DNA from: Anas platyrhynchos
Taxonomy: Eukaryota > Chordata > Aves > Anseriformes > Anatidae
Assembly (NCBI RefSeq): GCF_047663525.1
Contig: NC_092612.1
Span: 901,501 to 965,500, forward strand
Direction: 5' to 3'
Length of the DNA: 64,000 nt
Each line of letters opens with the position of its first letter. Position 1 is the first letter of the stretch. This document shows positions 12,269-24,200 of this stretch, piece after piece. The position numbers and the translations under genes were made by a program. A model generated the notes under the pieces. It was not told the DNA's origin. It saw only the letters and a program-made list of their open reading frames with translations, and searched no databases.

Positions 12269-15200
12269 ATGAAGCGCGTCTTCTCCTGCTCCAGCTCGCC
12301 CGCGGCGGTGAGTTGGGGGCACCGGGGGGGTCCTGGGGTTGGGGACCCCCCCCCCAGGCACCCAGCAGGAGGTGGGGGGGGGTCGGGGTCCCGTTACTGG
12401 GGTGCTTTGGGGGAGCTGGGGGGGGTCCCATGGGGCACGGGGGGGGTTCAGGGGTCCCCTGCCAGCCCCATGGAGAGGTCACCCCACTACGGGTCCCCTA
12501 AATCTTGACCCCAAACCTGGTCCCGATGGCAACATCCTGGGGGCTGGATCTTAATGCCCGGTGCCAAACTGGTCCCAGTGCCGGTCCTGGTACTGGTCCC
12601 AGTTCCAGTGCTGGTCCCGGTGCCCACCCACAGCGCCTGGCACGGCGGCACCCCGGCAAACCGGGCGGGCGGGGGCAGGCAGGGACACGCTCACCCGCCA
12701 CCGCCCGGCTCCCCGCGTGCCACCGGGGTCCCCGTGGGGTCCCCGTGTCCCCAGGGTGTCCCCCCCCCATCCTATTTTTTTTTTTGGGGGGGGGGCAGGG
12801 TGGAACGAGAAGGGAAACTGAGGCAGGGCCCTGCGCCCCCTCCCCAAAATACGGCGTCAGCCTCAAGGTGTTGCGCAAAGAGATGGAGACGTGGGGGGAC
12901 CCCAAAATTGGGGCTGGGCCCAGCTGAACCCTTGGGGTCGGAGCATCATGGGGGGGTCCCCCCCACCCCAAAAAGCTGCCCCCCCCCCCCCCCCCCCCGC
13001 CCAGGCTCAGCGCTGGAGCAAGCGGGACCAGAAGCTGCTGGAGGCGGTGGAGAGGGGCGACGTGGGCAGGGTGGGGGCCCTGGCGTCCCGCAGAGCCGCC
13101 CGGCCCGCCAAGCTCAACGCCGCCGGGCAATCCGCGTACGTACGGACCCCCCCCCAAAAACCCCCAATCCTGGGGGGGGGGGGCACGGAGGGGATGAGGA
13201 GGGGGTCAGGGTGGCAGCCACCCTTCGCACGCCCCCCCCTGCAGCCTCCACCTGGCCGCCGCCGAGGGGCTGACCGAGTGCCTGACGCTGCTGCTGGCCC
13301 ACGGGGCCCCCCCCGATGCGCAAAACGATGACGGTGAGCGGGGGGCACCGTGGGGACCCCCCCACTGAACCCCAGTTTGGGGACCCCCCCACACTGAACC
13401 CCAGTTTGGGGGGGGACACGGTCGGTGTCCGGCCCCGGTGTCCCCTTGGGGTGACCGGGAGCGCACAACGTGTGGGGTTGGGGTGGGGGGTCCCCGGGGT
13501 CCCAGGGGTGTGGGGTGCCCGTGTTTGCAGCTGGGGGGGTGTCCCCCCCCTGTTTGCAGCTGGGGGGGTGTTGTCCCCCCCCCCCGGTGTCCCCGTGGCC
13601 CCCGGTGCCAGCCGCTCTTGCAGGCAGCACCGCGCTGCACCTGGCCACCATCGGCTGCCAGCCCCAGTGCGTCAAGGTCCTGCTGCAGGTACCGGCCCCA
13701 CGGGGACGGGGACGGGGACGGGATGGGGACAGGATGGGGACAGGAATGGGGCTGGAGAGGGAGGTGGGATGGGAATGGGGTGGGATGGGAATAAACACGA
13801 GACCAAGAGTGGGATGAGGATGAGGATGAGGATGGGGATGGGGATGGGGACAAGGACAGGGACAGGGACAGGGAGTGGGATCGGGATGCGCATAGGGACA
13901 GGGATTGGGGTGAGAAGTGGGATAAGAACGGGGCCGGGACAGCAATGGGGCTGACGATGGGGACGAGAAAAGGGATGGGGATGGGGACAAGGCTGGGAAC
14001 GGGGCTGGGGGCGCAGGGCAGGACCCCCCCAGCCCCCTTCCCGTGCCCCCGTCCCCCGCAGTACGGTGCCAACACGCGCCACGTGGACAGGCAGCGCCGC
14101 ACCCCCCTGCACTGGGCCGGTGAGTGCCAGGGGGGGCCCACCATGGGCTGGGACGGGTGGGGGGCTTCACACCTCGCCCCCCACCCCCCAGGGGGGAGCC
14201 GACCCCTGTGCTGATGCTCCCCCCCCCTGCAGCCTCCTCGGGCTGCGCCTCCAGCGTGCTGCTGCTCTGCGCACACGGGGCCCCGCTGGACGTCACCGAC
14301 ACCGTGAGCGGGGACCTGGGGGGGTGACAGGGACCTGGGGGGGTTACGGGGACCTGGGGGGGGTGGCAGGGGCTGACGGAAGCTCTGTGCCCCCCCCCCA
14401 GCACGGCCAGACCCCCCTGATGCTGGCGGCACGGGGGAACCACGCCGCCGTCTGCGCCCAGCTCCTGCAGAGCGGCGCCGACCCCGACCTCGCCGACGGG
14501 GACAAGAAGTGAGCGGCCCTGGGGACACGGGGGGGGGACGCGTGTCCTCGTGTCACTGTGCCCCCCGGTGCCACCCCGCTGTCCCCGTCCCCATCCCGCA
14601 GGACAGCCCTGGACCTGGCCCACGAGCACAGTGCCACCGAGGCGGCCGCGCAGCTCCTGCACCACGGGGGCCACGGGCGCACGCACCGAGGTGAGCCCCC
14701 CCCCCCGCAGCTCGGTGGTTTTTAGGAGAAAAAGGGGGAAAAGAGGGTTTTTTTATTTCTCCTTCTGCCCGCAGAGAACGGATCTGGTGGCGCTGGGGAC
14801 CCTGAGCTGCAGGTAGGGGGCTCGGGGTGGGGGTCCCTGGGGAACCGCGGTGTGGCCGGGGGGGCTGCACCCTGCTGCCTTGTCCCGCAGGGCTGCAGCA
14901 ATGAGGATGAGGAGGAGGAGGAAGATAAAAAGGAGGAAGAGGAGGAAGAGGAGCAGCGGGGCGAGCGTGGCACCCAGCACCCCACCGGCCTCCTCCAGCG
15001 GGCGCAGGACCCGGCACGGCCCCCACCCGGCACCGGCAGCGAGGATGAGGATGATGATGAAGGCTCCTGCCTCGCTCCACCGGCCGAGCACGAGGAAGAG
15101 CTGGCGAGGAGGAGGAGGAGGAGGAGGAAGGCTGAGGAAGAACCCACGGGGCTGGGGGGGACCCGCGCCCCCCAGGAGGGAGCGGGACGGGGCGCGGAGG

Positions 15201-17166
15201 TGCAGGAGCTGCAGGAGCGCAACGGGAGGCTGGCGGCGGAGCTGGCCCGGCTGCGCCTGGAGAGGGGGAGGCTGCGGGACGAGCTGCGGGGGCTGCGGGG
15301 GCTGCGGGAGCGGGACCCCCCCCTGGGGGTGGCGGAGGAAGGGGGCAACCGGGTGGGAGCCCTGTGCCGGGCGCTGGAGGCCAAGCGGGAGGAGGCAGCG
15401 AGGCTGCGGGGGAGGCTGGCGGCGCAGCGCAGGGAGCTGGAGGAGCTGCGGGACCGCCTGGGGAGGGGGCTAGGGGGGGGGGACAAGGCCGGCGGCCCCC
15501 TCCCCGATTCCTGCGTCCTGCGGGAGCTGCAGCGGAGGCTGGAGGCCCTGGCGAGGTCCCAGCACGAGGCCCTGCAGCTGGTGGCCGAGATGGAGGCCGA
15601 GGAGGCCGCGGGGAAAGGAGGGGACGGGGACGGCGGAGAGGGGCCGGGGGGAGAGGGGCCGGGGGGGTCCCGGTTGGGGGAATTGGGGGAATTGGGGGAA
15701 CTGGGGGGGGCTCTCGGGGGGCTGCGGGAGCTGCAGGAGAGGCTGGAGGAGGCCAGGGCCGAGGCCGGGCGCTGGGAGGCCGCCGCCGCCGCCGAGCGCA
15801 GGGCCAAGGAGGAGGCGGAGGCCAGGGGGGCCCAGCGGGAGCTGGAGGCCGGGGAGCTGCGGGAGAAGCTGCGGGGGCTGCAGAGGACCCTGGGGGGGCT
15901 CCGCAACGCCCTGCGGGACAGGGAGGCCAAGGTGAGGCCGGGCGGATGCCCCCTCCCCGGCCCTGCGCCCCGTGGCCCCGTGCCGTCATTGTCCCCTTCC
16001 CAGCACTGTCCCCATCAGCACCTCGCTCCCGTTGCTGTCCCCGTCATGGTCCCGTTCCCGTCCCCATCACCATCCCAGTGCTGTCCCCTTCCCATCCCAT
16101 TCCCATTCCATTCCCATCCCAGTCCCCATCACCATCCCATTGCTGTTCCCATCGCGGTCCCATTCCCATTCCATTCCCATCACTGTCCCCATCACTGTCC
16201 CATTCCCACCCCATTCCCGTCTCCATCCCATCCCTGTGCCCATCACCATCCCATCCCTGTCCCCATCCCATTCCCATCCCATCCTATTCCTGTCCCCATC
16301 ATTGTCCTATTCCAAACCCATCCTATTCCCACCCCATCCCCATCCCATTTCCATCCCATTCCTGTCCCCATCATTGTCCTATTCCCATCCCGTCCTATTC
16401 CCATCCTATCCCATTCCCATCCCATCCCCATCCCATCCCTGTCCCCATCCCATTCCCATTCACATCCCATCCCCATCCCATTGCTGTCCCCATCATTTCC
16501 CTATTCCCACCCCATTCCCACCCCATTCCCATCCCCACTCTCCCCCTTCCCACTCCACCCTCCCTTATGGCCAGGACCCCCGGGGGGACCACGCCACCCC
16601 CATTACCGGGCATCACAGCGCCATGTCCCCATCCCCATGTCCCCATGGCCATGTCCCCATCCCCTTATCCCCCCCATGTCCCCAAATGTCCCCTAAATGT
16701 CCCCGTGCCCCAGACCAAGCAGCTGCTGGCGGAGGCGGAGGCGCTGGCGGCGGCGGTGCTGGCGGCGCGCAGCGAGGGCGCCCGGCTGCGGCTGCAGCTC
16801 CAGGTGGGGCCGGGACCCCAAAAGCGTCCCCACGTCCCCCCCGACCCCAAAGGGACCCCACGGGGACCCCAACCAGCCCGTCCCCGTGCCCCCCAGGTGC
16901 AGCAGAAAGCCCACCGGGACGTGGTGGCCGTGTACCGGAGCCACCTGCTCAACGCCGCCCAGGTAGGAGCCCGTGCTCAGGTTTTGGGTGGAATTCCTGC
17001 GGAATTGGGACAGGCGGAAAAAAAAAAAAAAAAAAGGAAGGGGGTTTTGGGGAGGTTTTAGGGGTTTTTGGCTCTCCCGCAGGGCTTCATGGACGAGGCG
17101 GTGCACGGGCGGCTGCTGCGCATCCTGCGGGCGGAGGAGCGGGGCCAGGACGCGGCCCGGCATTAA
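12269..17166 (+). CDS. ANKRD35: ANKRD35, ankyrin-repeat and coiled-coil protein
   Basis: Function is poorly known; the domain plan suggests a cytoskeletal or scaffold protein related to RAI14, UACA and ANKRD24. Exons: 12269-12307, 13005-13135, 13245-13333, 13624-13688, 14062-14119, 14233-14303, 14402-14508, 14602-14690, 14775-14812, 14891-15931, 16714-16803, 16897-16962, 17083-17166; phases join to 655 aa. The start MKRVFSCSSSPAA and the motif RWSKRDQKLLEAVERGDVGR match human ANKRD35 better than its relatives. Ankyrin repeats cover about residues 20-215 (GSTALHLATIGCQPQCVKVL, RTPLHWAASSGCASSVLLL). An acidic Glu/Lys run and a long Leu-rich coiled coil follow (about 230-605), then the conserved tail VAVYRSHLLNAAQGFMDEAV. 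The protein is much shorter than the human one (about 1000 aa), mostly in the coiled coil. The stop codon lies inside an ATTAAA. Confidence 0.92.
13690..14040 (+). repeat. GGGATGGGGACA-type minisatellite in ANKRD35 intron
   Basis: Imperfect G-rich units (GGGGATGGGGACAAGG and variants) fill the intron between exons ending 13688 and starting 14062. No exon is seen in it. Confidence 0.75.
15940..16700 (+). repeat. CCCATTCCCATCC minisatellite in ANKRD35 intron
   Basis: A long run of imperfect units of CCCATCCCATTCCCATCC and CCCCATCACTGTCC separates the large coiled-coil exon from the exon at 16714. Frames through it read Pro-Ile-Pro-Ser repeats and should not be taken as coding. Confidence 0.85.
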
Positions 17167-17167
17167 A
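17162..17167 (+). terminator. ATTAAA overlapping the ANKRD35 stop codon
   Basis: The TAA stop at 17164-17166 is embedded in ATTAAA (17162-17167), a common variant poly(A) signal. No AATAAA was found in the following kilobase before PIAS3. If used, the 3' UTR would be only a few tens of bases. Confidence 0.35.
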
Positions 17168-18227
17168 ACGGAGCTGGCGGCCCCACAGCGCGACCCCACA
17201 GAGCCTCGTCCTTTGGGGGGGGACGGGGACATATTGGGGGGGGGAACACTGTGGGGTCTGACAGCGGCGGAGGGGTCGGGGCGGCTGCTGCGGCCCCACA
17301 GAGGGTGGTCCCACAAACACCGGTCACACTGCACGGCCCCATAGCCCTGGCCCCATAGAGGTCAGGTTCACAGTGTCCCAGCCCCATAGAAACCTGGCCC
17401 CATAGAAACCTGGCCCCACAGCATCCTGGCCCCACAGCGTCCCATTCCCCGCAGGGTCCCTGTCCCCATAGAAGCCCGGCCCCACAGAGGCCCAGTCCCC
17501 AGTGTCCCGGCCCTACAAAAACCCGCCCCAATAGAAGCCCCCCCCCTAGAAGCCTACCCCAATAGAAGCCCCCCCTATAGAAACCCAGCCCCATAGGAGC
17601 CCACCCCCATCGAAGCCCCCCCCCCCTCCCCGAGACCTGGCCCCATAGAAGCCCCCCCCTAGAAACCCGGCCCCATAGAAGCCCCCCCCCAGTAGAAGCC
17701 CCCCCCCTAGAAACCCAGCCCCATAGAAGCCCACCCTATAGAATCCCAGCCCCATAGAAGCCCACCCTATAGAATCCCGGCCCCATAGGAGCCCACCCCC
17801 ATAGAAGCCCCCCCCCCAGAAACCTGGCCCCATAGAAGCCCACCCCATAGAAGCCCCCCCCCTTGAAACCCGACCCCATAGAAGCCCCACCCTATAGAAT
17901 CCCAGCCCCATAGAAACCCCACCCCACAGAACCCCTCCCTACAGAAACCCCCCCAAGAACCCCCCCAAAAAACACCCCCCCCAAAAGCGCCCCCCCCTTA
18001 GAAACCCCCCTCAGAAACCCCCACCCCACAGCACCCCCCCCACAGAACCCCAACCCCATCACCCCCCCCACCCCATAGACCCCCCCCCAAACCCCATTAC
18101 CCCCCCAAACCCCATTATTCCCCCCCCCAACCCCATATTTTCCCCCCCCCCCGCCCCGTTGCGGCCGCGGCCGGGCTCGGAATTTGCCCCCGCTCCCTGG
18201 GCCCGGCCGCGGCCGCCATGTCCCAAG
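17167..18227. repeat. ANKRD35-PIAS3 gap filled by CCCCATAGAAGCC minisatellite
   Basis: From about 17330 to 18120 the DNA is a diverged tandem array of a unit near GGCCCCATAGAAGCCCACC (about 15-20 bases), grading into C runs near 18000-18150. The last part (18150-18227) is GC-rich and should be the PIAS3 promoter and 5' UTR. No gene is seen. Confidence 0.8.
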
Positions 18228-18234
18228 ATGGCGG
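18224..18234 (+). promoter_or_regulatory. YY1-type motif over the PIAS3 start codon
   Basis: CAAGATGGCGG matches the YY1 consensus AAGATGGCGGC, and its ATG is the PIAS3 initiator. YY1 sites just downstream of the transcription start, covering the start codon, are known for TATA-less housekeeping promoters. Confidence 0.5.
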
Positions 18235-21200
18235 AGGCGGCGGAGCTGAAGGTGCGGGGGGGGGGGGGACGCGGGGATATGGGGCTGGGGTCGGGCAGGG
18301 GGGGGACGTGTGGGGCCGAGGGGCTGGGGGCGAGCAGAGAGGGGCTGGGGGGTGGTGGGGTTGGGGGGTTATAGGGGTGGGGGTGCGGGGTTAGGCAGGG
18401 AGGGGGGGGTGAGGGTGGAGGGACGGGGACGGGTGGAGAGGGGTTGGGGTGGGGGTTATGGGGTCAGGCAGGGGGATGTGGGGGGTGTGGGGGGGTGTGG
18501 GGCTGGGGGCAGGTAGTGAGGGGGGGTGTGGGGCTGGGGGGTTAAGGTCAGGGAGTGGGGGGATGTGTGGGGCTGGGGACAGGCAGTGAGGGGTTGTGGG
18601 GCTGGGGTATGGGGTCAGGCAGTGAGGGAATAGGGTCAGGCAGGGGGGAGATGTGTGGGGCTGAGGGGTCTGTGGGGCTGGGGGCAGGCAGAGGGGGGCT
18701 GTGTGGGGCTGTAGGGACGTGTGGGGCTGGGGTCAGGCAGAGAGGCTGTGGGGTTGTGGGGCTGGGGGTATGGGGTCAGGCAGTGAGGGAATAGGGTCAG
18801 GCAGGGGGGGGATGTGTGGGGCTGAGGGGTCTGTGGGGCTGGGGGCAGGCAGAGAGGGGCTGTGTGGGGCTGTAGGGATGTGTGGGGCTGGGGTCAGGCA
18901 GAGGGGCTGTGGGGTTGTGGGGCTGGGGGTATGGGGTCAGGCAGTGAGGGAATAGGGTCAGGCAGGGGGGGGATGTGTGGGGCTGAGGGGTCTGTGGGGC
19001 TGGGGACAGGCAGAGAGGGGCTGTGTGGGGCGGTGGGGATAGGGTCAGGCTGTGGGGGGACATGTGGGGCTGTAGGGATGTGTGGGGCTAAGGGTATGGG
19101 GTCAGGCAGCCAGGGGCTGTGTGGGGTTGAAGGGACGGGGACAGGCAGTGAGGAGCTGTGGGGTCTGTGGGGGGCTCTGGCGGGGGCTGTGGGGCAGCAG
19201 AGGGGGCTATGGGGCCGTCAGCGAGGGGATGGGGACTGTAGGGTACCGAGGGGGATCTGTGGGGCTGGGGGGGAGCGAGACAGCGCTGGCAGGCGTGGGG
19301 CAGCTTAGGGTTTTTTTTTAGGGTTGTGTGGGGGGGGAGCAGGGGATGGGGCTGGGGGTCCCGTCCCGGAGCAGCGGGATCCTCGCAGCCCCTCCGCGGG
19401 GGCACCCTGGGGGGCTCGGGCACGCGGCGGTGGCAGCGGCGAGGAGCGAGGAGGTGGCGGTGCTGAGCCCCCCCCCCCCCCCCCCAAGACCCCATTTCGG
19501 GGGGGGGGGATTTTATTTCTATGGGGCCAGCAGGAGCAGCGGTGCCACGGGCACGGCGCGGGACCCCACAGCGCCGGTAGCGGCCGGGTTCCAGCCCCCG
19601 CCACTTTCTTCTTCTCGTTTTTAGGACTCAGCGCGTGTAACCGCCCCCGCCCACCCGGCCGTGGAATAGGAAAAATTGCCCCCGGTAACTAATTCCAAAG
19701 CTGAGTTTTTTAAATATTTTTTAATTACTTTTTTTTTTTTGGTCCTTGCCGGCTTTTGAGCCGTTTTCCCGCAGGCCGTGCTGTGGGGTCGGGGCTGTAG
19801 GGTCCTTTTTTGGCAGCAGGAGCGGGGGCGCAGTCTTTTAATTCAGCGCCCTGCCCGAATTTTGGGGCTGTTTCGGTTTTCCTCCCTTCCCCTAAAACCC
19901 CGCGTGGCTTTGTGGGGTCAGCAGCGGGCACCCCCCCAGCCCCGGTGCCGGTGTCCCTACATTTTGGGGACGGGGCTGGTTGGTTGGGGGCAGCCCTTTT
20001 TGCCCTTTGATGCCCCCAGAAGTGGGGCCGGGCACCGTTTTTGTGGTTTTCCTCCCTTCCTGGGTGTTTTTGGGACTTTTGCTCCGCGTCTCGGCTCCTC
20101 GGCCACCCCCTGGAGCCCCCCCCTGGAGCCAGCTCTGCTTCGAGCCGTTCCCCATCTGGGTCTCGTTGTGCGAGCGAGCCGAAAATCGGCTCGTTTCTCC
20201 TTAAAAAGCCCGCGGCTTGGCCCGGACCCCCGCCTTTCTTCCGAGGCCACCCGGTGCCACCGGTGTCCTGCTGCGGTCCCCCGGTGGTGACAGGAAGGTC
20301 CCGTGGGACCTCGGTGTCCCTCTTCCTCGGCTGCTCCGTTTTGGGGGCGCACGGCGCGCCCTGCATCCGTGGGGTGCCTCCGGCAGCCCCAAATCCTGCA
20401 TTTTTTTCCCCACTATCATTCAGTGGGCGCCGCGATCTCTCCGTGTGGCCGTCCTGAACCCTTTCTGGTGGGTCGGCAGCAATTAGTGCCGTAACGACCC
20501 CGTCCTATAACGACCCTGATGTGGGTCCGGGAGCCGTGGAGCCCACAGGGGGACCTCGGAGCATTTTGGGCTCTTCTCGGGTCGGTTCCTAAATCGGCCC
20601 CACAGCAGCCCCCGGTCCCCGTCCCACGCGTCTCGTATCGGGGCCGAGGTGACCCCCCCAGCTCCGGGTACCCCTGGGGACCCTACAAACCTCAGGGGGT
20701 CGCCGGAGCCCCGCGGGCAGCAGGAGCTGAGCCCCCCCTGTGGGCATTTAGTGGGGTCTGGGCGCATGTGGGTGCCGGCGGTGCGGTGCCACCGGGCTCA
20801 GCCTCCCCCCACCAGCCCGTGGTGGCCTCTGGGGCTGGAGGGGGACAAAACCTGGAGCTCTGAGCGCAGAATTGGCCCTAAAAGCATCATTTTGAGGAGG
20901 GGGCCACCCCAAACGACCTCGGGGTACCGGGACGCGGCGCTCGGAGCGCCCCAAAAAAAAAAAACCATTTCCACCTCTGCTGCCTCCCAGCCGGTCTGGC
21001 CACGACTCGGGGCCGGGCACGGCGGTGACGGGGACCCCCCTGTTTTTTTGGGTTTTTTTTTGCAGCACATGGTTCTGAGCTTTAGGGTGTCGGAGCTCCA
21101 AGTCCTCCTGGGTTTCGCCGGGAGGAACAAGAGCGGGAGGAAGCACGAGCTGCTGGCCAAGGCGCTGCAGCTGCTGCGCTCGGGCTGCAGCCCCGCCGTG

Positions 21201-24200
21201 CAGATGAAGATCAAGGAGCTGTACCGCCGCCGCTTCCCCAGGAAAGCCCTGGCCCCCTCCGACCTCCCCGGCCTTCAAATCCCCCCCGGGCAGCTCCCCG
21301 CAGCCCCCGCTTTGCCCCCCAGCGCTGCCACCGCTGCCTCTACTTGCCCCCTGCCCTACGAGCGCGGTGCCGCCGCGGCGCCGCTGCCGCCGGCCCTGCT
21401 GCCCCCGCTGCCCCCCCTGGGACCCAAGCGCGAGGCGGACGCTCAGCACCTGGCCCCCCCGGCACACCCCGTGCACCCCGACGTCACCATGAGGAGGTTG
21501 CCCTTCTACGACGTCTACGACGAGCTGATCAAGCCCACCACGCTCGGTAAGTGCCGGGGGGGGGGGAGAGGTTTTGGGAACGTTTTGCGCCCCCCCCGAG
21601 CCCTTTGGCGGCCGTGCAGGGCGTTTGTGCCCTCCTGATGCCCCCTTGGGGGGGGTTTATCGGACGTAGGGCAGGGTGCTGGGGGTGAACGGGCAGAATT
21701 TGGGTGATGTTGGCCCAAAATGAGGCGTGTTTTCCCTGGGGGGGGTTGTGGTGCCGAGTGCCATCGTTTTTTTCCCCCCCCCCCTCCCCACAGCATCCAC
21801 GAGCAGCCAGCGCTTCGAGGAGGCGCACTTCACCTTCGCGCTCACCCCGCAGCAGGTCCAGCAGATCCTGTCCTCACGGTGAGGGGGGCAGGGGAATTTG
21901 GGGGGGCCCTGGGGGGGCAGGGGAATCTGGGGGGGACCCTGGGGATGCAGGGGAATCTGGGGGGGGTCCCTGGGGGTGCAGGGGAATCTGGGGGGGGTCC
22001 CTGGGGGTGCAGGGGAATCTGGGGGGGGTCCCTGGGGGTGCAGGTCCCGCGCTGTGCCCACCTTTTGGCTCCGGCACCGGGGGATTGGGGTGGGTGTGGG
22101 GCCGGTGGGAGGCACGGTGCTGGCTCCAACAGGCTGGGGGGGGGGGGATTAATGGGGAAATGGGGTGAAAAATGGTCACTGGGGTAAAAAAAAATGGTTC
22201 TGGGGGGTAAAAAATGGTCCTGGGGTCACTGCCTGGCACCGGTGGGGTGCTGGGCTCCCTGGTGGGCTGAGCGCCTTCCTCCTTGCAGAGACCTCCTGCC
22301 GGGTGCCAAATGTGATTACACGGTGCAGGTGCAATTAAGGTAAGGCCCTAATTAAGCCCGCGTCCCCCTAACGAGTGCCCTCAGCTCGCTCCCCGAGCTG
22401 GGGTTTGCCCCTGCTGTGCTTTGGGGGCCTGGGGCGCTCGGCACGGTGGGCACCAAACCTGGGGAGCCCCAAATCTGGGGGTGCTGAGCCCCAAATCCGG
22501 GGGTGCTGAGCCCCACGAGGCCGAGGGCGTCCCTCCTCATCCCTCCTGCTGTCCCGTGCCCCTTCCCGTGGTCATTTTTGTAGAATTTGGGTGCAGCCGG
22601 GCTGGGTTTCGCTCCGAGCTTTGCGCCCTCGTGCACGGCCCCCTCCGCTCCCCTCTCCGTTTTTTTTCGACCCGTTGCAAAAAGCAGAACGAGAGACCCA
22701 AAAAAAGCTGAAAACATGAACTTTTTTCACTCTTCAGTCCAGCCGCTGCTCTTAAAGATGCGAGGAGAGCAAGGGGGGAAATAAAAAAGGGAAAAGGGGA
22801 AAAAATGAGCGGGGCTGGGGAGGCTCGCACCCAACGCTCAGCCCCTCCCCGAAACACCTCCCCAAAACGCCTCTCCCTCCCCAAAATGCCTCCCCGAAAC
22901 GCCTCCGCCTCCCCAAAATGCCTCCCCCTCCCCCAAATTCCCCTCTTTTTCTCCCCCCCTGCCCCGCAGGTTCTGCCTGTGCGAGACCAGCTGTCCCCAG
23001 GAGGATTATTTCCCTCCCAATTTGTTCGTCAAGGTCAACGGCAAGCTCTGCCCCCTGCCCGTGAGTAAATCCCCGTCTCCCGTTGGCTGAATCCTGCCCA
23101 TCCCTCGCTGTGATGCCTGGGGGGGGGTTTGGGGGCTGTTGGGGTTTGATACCGGGGTCGTGGCAGCGCTCAGGGACCCGAGCTCGGGGGTCCCGGGGAG
23201 GATTTGGAGTCAAAATTGGGGTCAAGATGCTCTGGGATGCGGCACGAAGCATCTTGGGGCGCGACGTACCGTGGGGACACGGGGCTGGGGGTTCTCCTAT
23301 GGGGTCTGACCCCCCCCCCAATTTCCCCGGGAGGGTTTTTTTTCCCTCGCTGTAGGAATCCTTTCCCTCCCCGCAGGGCTACCTCCCGCCCACGAAGAAC
23401 GGCGCCGAGCCCAAGCGCCCCAGCCGCCCCGTCAACATCACGCCCCTGGCGCGGCTCTCGGCCACCGTCCCCAACACCATCGTGGTCAACTGGTCGGCGG
23501 AGTTCGGCCGGGTGGGTGAGCAGCCCCCAGGGAGGGGAGGGCGAGGAAATGAACCCCAAAATTACAAAATTAAAATTAAATGACATCAAACACCACCCCC
23601 CACCCAGCCAGGTAGCACCAGCGCTGCCTGCGCGCCGTGGATGCTCCCCGTGGGGTGCTGGCGCTGGGGAGGGGGGGACGTGGGGCTATATTTAGGGGGA
23701 CAGCCGGTCCCGGGGGGGGGGTCCTACGTGTCCAGCTGAGCCGTGGCCCCTCTCCTGCAGCACTACTCGCTGTCGGTGTACCTGGTGAAGCAGCTGACCT
23801 CGGTGACTCTGCTGCAGAAGCTGCGCGCCAAGGGCATCCGCAACCCCGACCACTCGCGAGCCCTCAGTAAGTGCCCTGGGGGGGGCTCTGGGGCAGGGTT
23901 GGGGGCCCGGTGCTTGTGGGGCAGAGCAGGGGGGGTTTCTGGTGCCTGTTGGGGGGCTCCTGGTGCCCGTTGGGGGTCTCCTGGTACCCATGGGGCAGGC
24001 CAGGTTGGTGTGAGCGCACGGGGGCTCCCGGTGCCCATCCCTGCCCAGCCCCCCTGCCCGTTGAGCCCCCTTTTTCCGAGCGTTAACCCTACAATTTTGG
24101 CTAACGAGGGTCACGGTTTGAGTTAAAATCCTGTTAATTTCCTTTCAGTCAAGGAGAAGCTGACGGCCGACCCCGACAGCGAGATCGCCACCACCAGCCT

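Noticed and set aside
14852-16696. A 614-codon frame through the ANKRD35 large exon
   Set aside because: It is correct only for 14891-15931. After the GTGAGG donor it reads Pro-Ile-Pro-Ser from a minisatellite.
12269-17166. RAI14, UACA or ANKRD24 instead of ANKRD35
   Set aside because: The MKRVFSCSSS start, the WAASSGCASSVLLLC repeat and the position next to PIAS3 match ANKRD35.
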